A DNA stretch of 11,096 nucleotides, taken from the NCBI GenBank assembly GCA_030039775.1, contig JASHUX010000112.1:1-11096 (forward strand), in the 5' to 3' direction. The DNA comes from Alphaproteobacteria bacterium. GTDB lineage: Bacteria > Pseudomonadota > Alphaproteobacteria > ATCC43930 > CGMCC-115725. The notes beneath the pieces are model-generated. The model was not told the DNA's origin, ran no database searches, and saw nothing but the letters and a program-made list of their open reading frames with translations. Of this stretch, positions 8,155 to 11,096 are shown one piece after another; position 1 is the first letter of the stretch, and every line of letters begins with the position of its first letter. The position numbers were made by a program, and so were the translations under genes.

Positions 8155-8316
8155 TCAGATCGTATTGGCGACGGTTGAAAACACCTTACTAATATTGGTG
8201 CCGAGCAAGCTTACGCCACCAATGATTACAACCGCGACGAGTGCCGCGATCAGCGCATATTCCAGCGCCGTCACGCCACGCTTGTCGCCATAAATAGCTC
8301 TCAACATGCCGAGCAT
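8155..8316 (-). CDS. flp: Flp/Fap-type major pilin precursor
   Basis: A 53-residue Flp prepilin, the structural subunit of the Tad pilus. The basic leader ends in DKRG, and the predicted cleavage is after G14. The mature chain of 39 residues starts VTALEYALIAALVAVVIIGG, with the Flp signature Glu5-Tyr6 and one hydrophobic helix. The C-terminus is short and polar (TNISKVFSTVANTI). The frame remains open to a TTG at 8370, but the ATG at 8316 has GGAG six bases upstream and gives a normal 14-residue leader, so I chose it; M4 (8307) is a weaker alternative. It is the first gene of the tad operon and the only pilin gene in the window. Confidence 0.94.
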   Translation of the reverse strand: MLGMLRAIYGDKRGVTALEYALIAALVAVVIIGGVSLLGTNISKVFSTVANTI

Positions 8317-8322
8317 TCCGTT

Positions 8323-8326
8323 CTCC
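8323..8326 (-). promoter_or_regulatory. Shine-Dalgarno GGAG for flp
   Basis: GGAG on the minus strand with a six-base spacer to the ATG at 8316. It decides between the several in-frame start codons (8370, 8364, 8343, 8316, 8307) and gives a leader of normal length for an Flp prepilin. Confidence 0.7.
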
Positions 8327-8364
8327 GATGCCGAACATCCCATGCTCACCCCTGGCGAGAACAT

Positions 8365-8376
8365 GGGCAATTGCCC
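8365..8376. repeat. Perfect 12-bp palindrome, candidate operator
   Basis: GGGCAATTGCCC is a perfect inverted repeat in an otherwise irregular AT-rich spacer. It lies 48 bases upstream of the flp start codon, just downstream of the GATAAT-like element (8379-8384) when read on the minus strand. If that element is used, the palindrome would cover the transcription start, a typical repressor position. It could also form a small hairpin in the flp leader. No factor can be named from the sequence. Confidence 0.4.
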
Positions 8377-8433
8377 TAATTATCAGCTGTCCACACACCG
8401 TATCTTGGGATATGCTAACAACAGCCTAACCAC

Positions 8434-8452
8434 AATTAGATACAAACTAATT
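8434..8452. repeat. Inverted repeat AATTAG-N7-CTAATT
   Basis: Six-base arms at 8434-8439 and 8447-8452 with a seven-base spacer, located near the middle of the divergent region. The CTAATT arm recurs at 8376-8381. This could be a dyad for a dimeric regulator, but arms of six A/T-rich bases can arise by chance in such a sequence. Confidence 0.25.
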
Positions 8453-8536
8453 ATTGATCGTTAACATAGATTCGGTAGCCATACAAGTGGCACCAAAGGA
8501 AAATTTGGGTTTGGGTATCGTAGAACAAGGGGTTAT

Positions 8537-8540
8537 AGGA
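8537..8540 (+). promoter_or_regulatory. Shine-Dalgarno AGGA for the GT2 gene
   Basis: AGGA with a nine-base spacer to the ATG at 8550. It supports the ATG start over the longer TTG-started frame from 8454, whose extra 32 residues look like translated intergenic DNA. Confidence 0.6.
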
Positions 8541-8549
8541 CGATATTCG

Positions 8550-9521
8550 ATGACCGAACCGCGCATCATGATCGTCACCGCCGTGCTCGACGATTGGGAG
8601 GCGTTTCAGCGGCTGGTTGCGGAATTGGGCGGCATCGAGGTCGGCGGCCCGGATCGCCGGTTCGAGCTTCTCGTGGTCGATGACGGCTCCAATTCGCCGT
8701 TTGACATCCGGCAGTTGGCGCTGCCACCCCAGGGCGCGATCCGCGCCGTCATGCTGATCCGCTTGGCCCTCAACCTCGGTCATCAGCGCGCCATCGCCGT
8801 CGGCCTCACCGAGGCGGCGCTCCGCGACGACATCGACGCGGTCGTGGTGATGGATGGCGACGGCGAGGACCGGCCTGCGGATATCCCCGCGCTACTCAAC
8901 GCGCATCGTGTCGCGCCCGACGCGGTGATTTTGGCGCAGCGGGCGCGGCGGTCGGAATCGATCACATTCAAAGCCGGCGTTTTTGCCTATCGCGTCCTGT
9001 TTCGCGTGCTGGCGCGCCAGAACGTCGAGTTCGGCAATTTCGCGCTGGTGCCGATGGCGGCGGTGCGCCGCCTCAGCCATATGCCGGACCTGTGGAACAA
9101 TCTGCCGGCGACGGTGCTGCGCTCGCGGCTGCCTTACCGTTTGGTGCCGACGGCGCGCGGCCGCCGTTACGCCGGCCGCTCGAAAATGAACTGGAACGGC
9201 CTAGTGATTCATGGCCTGTCGGCGATGTCGGTTTATTCCGACGTGATCTTCGTCCGCCTGTCGATGGCGTCGGCGGCGGTCGCGGCGGTGGCGCTGCTCG
9301 GCATCGTCATCGCGATCGTCATTCGCTTCGCCACCAACCTCGCGACGCCGGGCTGGGCCTCGACGGTGGTCGGCGTGTTCATGATCCTGCTCGTCCAAAT
9401 GCTCGCGGCGACGATGATCGCGTCGCTCGCGCTGTTGGGTGCGCGCAGCCGCCGGCCGTTCGTGCCCAAGACCGATTGCGCGCAATTCGTCGCGTCGCGC
9501 GATTCGATCGCGGCGCCATGA
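8550..9521 (+). CDS. Membrane-anchored family 2 glycosyltransferase (polyprenyl-phosphate-sugar synthase-like)
   Basis: A 323-residue GT2 enzyme. The GT-A domain includes VVDDGS at 42-47, NLGHQRAIAVGL at 75-86, and the metal-binding acidic motif MDGDGEDRP at 101-109. The GRSKM element at 209-213 is the conserved G-x-SK patch of DPM-synthase and GtrB relatives. Two membrane helices follow at about 237-260 and 271-296, then a short polar tail. Such enzymes move a sugar from a nucleotide donor to a polyprenyl phosphate on the cytoplasmic face of the membrane; sugar identity cannot be read from the sequence. The acidic motif DGDGED differs from the common DADLQD form but keeps D-x-D. The stop overlaps the next gene as ATGA. 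Divergent from the tad operon; a functional link is not shown. Confidence 0.9.
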   Translation: MTEPRIMIVTAVLDDWEAFQRLVAELGGIEVGGPDRRFELLVVDDGSNSPFDIRQLALPPQGAIRAVMLIRLALNLGHQRAIAVGLTEAALRDDIDAVVVMDGDGEDRPADIPALLNAHRVAPDAVILAQRARRSESITFKAGVFAYRVLFRVLARQNVEFGNFALVPMAAVRRLSHMPDLWNNLPATVLRSRLPYRLVPTARGRRYAGRSKMNWNGLVIHGLSAMSVYSDVIFVRLSMASAAVAAVALLGIVIAIVIRFATNLATPGWASTVVGVFMILLVQMLAATMIASLALLGARSRRPFVPKTDCAQFVASRDSIAAP

Positions 9522-10186
9522 ATCGGCCCTGTCCCGGCGGCGAGTTGACGCTGTTCGTGGCCGCGCGTCACTGGAAGCGCTATGTCGCCGCGATGATGGC
9601 GCCGTTCATCGGCGAGCGGGTGCTGGAGGTCGGCGCCGGCCTCGGCGGCAACATCCCCTATCTCCACCATGGGCGCGTGCGCGACTGGCTGTGCCTCGAG
9701 CCCGACCGGGCGATGGCGACGGGAATCGGCGTCATGATCGCCGCCGGCACGGAGGGCGTGCCGCCGGGCGCGGCGTTCGATTCGATCCTCTATCTCGACG
9801 TGCTCGAGCATATCGCCGACGACCGCGCCGAGCTGGCGCGCGCGATGACGCTGCTCGGCGCCGGCGGCACGCTGATCGTCTTGACGCCCGCGCATCAATT
9901 TCTATTCAGTCCGTTCGACGCCGCGATAGGTCATTATCGCCGGTACGCCCGGACCGGGTTGCTCGGTGTGGCGCCAGCGCCGGCGGGGCTGCGCCGGTGC
10001 CGCATGCTGGATTCGGTCGGCTTCTTCGCGTCGCTCGCCAAGCGCCTGTTGCTGCGGTCGGCGCTTCCGACGGCGAGCGAGATCGCGCTGTGGGACCGCA
10101 CAATGGTGCCGGTGTCGCGCCGTCTCGACCCGCTTCTCGGTTATCGTTTCGGCAAGAGCGTGCTCGCGGTGTGGCAAGCGCCATGA
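9518..10186 (+). CDS. Class I SAM-dependent methyltransferase
   Basis: A 222-residue Rossmann-fold methyltransferase. Motif I VLEVGAGLGG is at 35-44, the post-I acidic residue is in LEPD at 60-63, and the post-II stretch ILYLDVLEHI is at 90-99. LGAGGTLIVLTPA lies at 113-125, and a GHYRRY element at 138-143 resembles that seen in methyltransferases of glycan and lipid clusters. The C-terminal third is basic and partly hydrophobic, possibly membrane-associated. The ATG at 9518 overlaps the GT2 stop as ATGA, and its own stop overlaps the next start the same way. Substrate unknown: a sugar, a lipid carrier or a glycan end are all plausible given the neighbours. The reading frame extends upstream to 9092, but that part is out-of-frame GT2 sequence. 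Confidence 0.9.
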   Translation: MNRPCPGGELTLFVAARHWKRYVAAMMAPFIGERVLEVGAGLGGNIPYLHHGRVRDWLCLEPDRAMATGIGVMIAAGTEGVPPGAAFDSILYLDVLEHIADDRAELARAMTLLGAGGTLIVLTPAHQFLFSPFDAAIGHYRRYARTGLLGVAPAPAGLRRCRMLDSVGFFASLAKRLLLRSALPTASEIALWDRTMVPVSRRLDPLLGYRFGKSVLAVWQAP

Positions 10187-11096
10187 AAATGGCGTGGCCG
10201 ATCGCGGCGCTGGGCGGTGGCTTCGCCGCGCTCGCCGCGTTCGCGCTGCTCTACCGCTTCGACCCGCCGCTCTATATCGCGATCCTCGACGGCTGGGGCG
10301 CGACCCCATTCCGGTTTCCGTTTCTCGACACGCATGCCGTGTTGGCAGCGCTCCAATGCACGGCGCAAGGCTATGACACCTACCTGCACGATCCGTGCGA
10401 TGTGCTGACGCGCGCCTTCGTCTATTCGCCCATCATTCTCGAAGCGGCGACGGCGCCGGTCTCTCTCGCGTGGAACAATTGGGTCGGCATGACGCTCGCG
10501 GCGGCGTTCGTCTCCGCGGTTGCCGGCCTGCCGGCGCCGCGCGGCGCGCGCGCATGGGCGATCATGGTGCTCGCCGGTTTCTCGACCATGACGATCTTCG
10601 CGGTCGAGCGCGGAAATATTGATCTTCTCATTTTCGTTCTGCTGGCGCTCGCCGTGCATTTGTTGCGCGGCCGTCCCGCCGCGCGCACCTTCGCTTATGC
10701 CGCGGTCGTGGTCGCGGCCCTGCTGAAATATTATCCGATCGTCGCGATGATTGCGGCGCTGCGCGAGCAACCGCGCCGCGTCGCGGCCATTGCTGCATCG
10801 GCGGCCGCGGTCGGCGCCATGTTCCTGGCGTATTACTGGCACGGGCTGCACGAAGCGATGACGCGCGTGCCCACCGGCTCCTATTTCACCGACTTTTTCG
10901 GCGCCACGAATTTGCCGTTCGGGCTCGCAACGCTGTTGTCGCCGATGGCGGAGAAATGGCCGGGGTCGGCGCCGGTTTTGGCGATCCTGCCGTGGCCGAT
11001 CTTGGCGCTCCTGCTCGTGTCGTGCATTCGCCAAGCATTTGCGCGCGGCGCCGACGGCGATCCGCTCGACGAATTGTCCGACGGCCGCGCGCTGTT
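10183..11096 (+). CDS. Polytopic GT-C glycosyltransferase, GT87/DUF2029-like (3' end beyond window)
   Basis: The frame from the ATG at 10183 is open to the window edge (304 complete codons), so the C-terminus is missing. The protein is strongly hydrophobic with several membrane segments (about 5-24, 102-116, 123-141, 146-162, 169-192, 200-218, 263-282). The first loop carries FLDTHAVLAAL (D49) followed by a GYDTYLHDP and FVYSP pattern, as in GT-C enzymes where an early aspartate is catalytic. ERGNIDLLIFVLLALAVHLL at 142-161 and LLKYYPIV at 180-187 resemble the N-[IV]-[ND]-LL and KxxP signatures of GT87/DUF2029 proteins. Such enzymes use polyprenyl-phosphate sugars on the periplasmic side, which fits the upstream GT2. 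The start overlaps the methyltransferase stop as ATGA. Assignment to GT87 rather than another GT-C family is tentative. Confidence 0.8.
   Translation, partial: MKMAWPIAALGGGFAALAAFALLYRFDPPLYIAILDGWGATPFRFPFLDTHAVLAALQCTAQGYDTYLHDPCDVLTRAFVYSPIILEAATAPVSLAWNNWVGMTLAAAFVSAVAGLPAPRGARAWAIMVLAGFSTMTIFAVERGNIDLLIFVLLALAVHLLRGRPAARTFAYAAVVVAALLKYYPIVAMIAALREQPRRVAAIAASAAAVGAMFLAYYWHGLHEAMTRVPTGSYFTDFFGATNLPFGLATLLSPMAEKWPGSAPVLAILPWPILALLLVSCIRQAFARGADGDPLDELSDGRAL

Larger units (their letters stand above)
8317..8549. promoter_or_regulatory. AT-rich divergent intergenic control region between flp and the glycan operon
   Basis: 233 bp between two divergent operons. I counted 45 G/C in 120 bases over 8401-8520, far below the flanking genes. 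For the minus strand a GATAAT at 8379-8384 resembles a -10 element, but no good -35 sits 16-18 bases upstream. For the plus strand I see no convincing sigma-70 pair, and a TGGCAC near 8488 lacks the second half of a sigma-54 site. CTAATTAT occurs twice (8376-8383 and 8447-8454), and AATTAG at 8434-8439 is the inverse of the second copy. The region must contain the transcription starts of both operons, but individual promoters are not firmly placed. Confidence 0.6.

Noticed and set aside
8488..8504. TGGCAC on the plus strand as a possible sigma-54 -24 element.
   Set aside because: The matching -12 TTGC-type half is absent at the required spacing (GAAAA is found instead).
8454..8549. A 32-residue N-terminal extension of the GT2 protein from a TTG at 8454.
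   Set aside because: The extension lacks family similarity and lies in AT-rich spacer, and the ATG at 8550 has its own Shine-Dalgarno.
8451..8783. A 110-codon minus-strand frame reaching into the divergent intergenic region.
   Set aside because: Mostly antisense to the GT2 gene, no domain, and its C-terminal part is just translated AT-rich spacer.
9092..9517. A 142-residue N-terminal extension of the methyltransferase frame.
   Set aside because: It overlaps the GT2 coding region out of frame, and its Arg/Gly/Asp-rich translation is typical of a shadow; the ATGA start at 9518 fits the fold.
10141..11034. A 297-codon minus-strand frame opposite the right-hand membrane protein.
   Set aside because: Highly charged R/Q/H/D-rich translation; the plus-strand frame gives regularly spaced membrane helices and GT-C-like motifs and begins with an ATGA coupling.
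1..11096. Search for CRISPR arrays, tRNA or rRNA genes, insertion sequences and phage attachment sites.
   Set aside because: No regularly spaced repeats, no RNA gene signatures, no transposase or integrase frame, and the genes are packed with almost no free space outside 8034-8154 and 8317-8549.

Overview
The window is high-GC DNA with an alphaproteobacterial character. Its gene content and order (flp, cpaA, cpaB, cpaC, cpaD, cpaE, cpaF, tadB, tadC) match the Caulobacter/Rhizobiales-type tad/cpa pilus locus, and a CpaD lipoprotein is mainly an alphaproteobacterial trait. I cannot name the genus from sequence alone.

Minus strand, about 8316 down to 1: one long pilus-assembly operon. It begins with a tiny Flp pilin precursor (8155-8316). 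A 121-bp gap follows, then the prepilin peptidase CpaA (7584-8033, GTG start). Next come CpaB (6566-7552), the outer-membrane secretin CpaC (5070-6569), the lipoprotein CpaD (4372-5073), the localisation ATPase CpaE (3140-4375), the motor ATPase CpaF/TadA (1764-3143), and the inner-membrane platform proteins TadB (802-1761) and TadC (1-798, cut by the left edge). cpaB-C-D-E-F are joined by four successive ATGA stop/start overlaps, and tadB and tadC follow after 2-3 bases. The layout predicts a single co-translated machine. CpaA processes Flp, CpaF powers assembly on the TadB/TadC platform, CpaE positions it, and CpaB/C/D form the exit channel. tadD and the minor pilins (tadE/F/G) are not in the window.

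Middle, 8317-8549: a 233-bp divergent intergenic region. It is sharply AT-rich (about 38% GC by my count over 8401-8520), against clearly higher GC in the genes. It must hold the start of the tad operon and the start of the divergent operon. It contains a perfect 12-bp palindrome, repeated CTAATT words and a degenerate CtrA-like arrangement.

Plus strand, 8550 to 11096: a second operon of three genes, again joined by ATGA overlaps. They are a membrane-anchored family-2 glycosyltransferase of the polyprenyl-phosphate-sugar synthase type (8550-9521), a class I SAM-dependent methyltransferase (9518-10186), and a polytopic GT87/DUF2029-like glycosyltransferase (10183 to the right edge, incomplete). 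Together they look like a lipid-carrier-dependent glycan cassette of unknown target.

The window is mostly a well-known system. The points worth a second look are the unusual CpaE (receiver residues kept, Walker A lysines lost), the very short pilin, the compact divergent control region and the neighbouring glycan cassette. I did not find clear evidence of an undescribed system.
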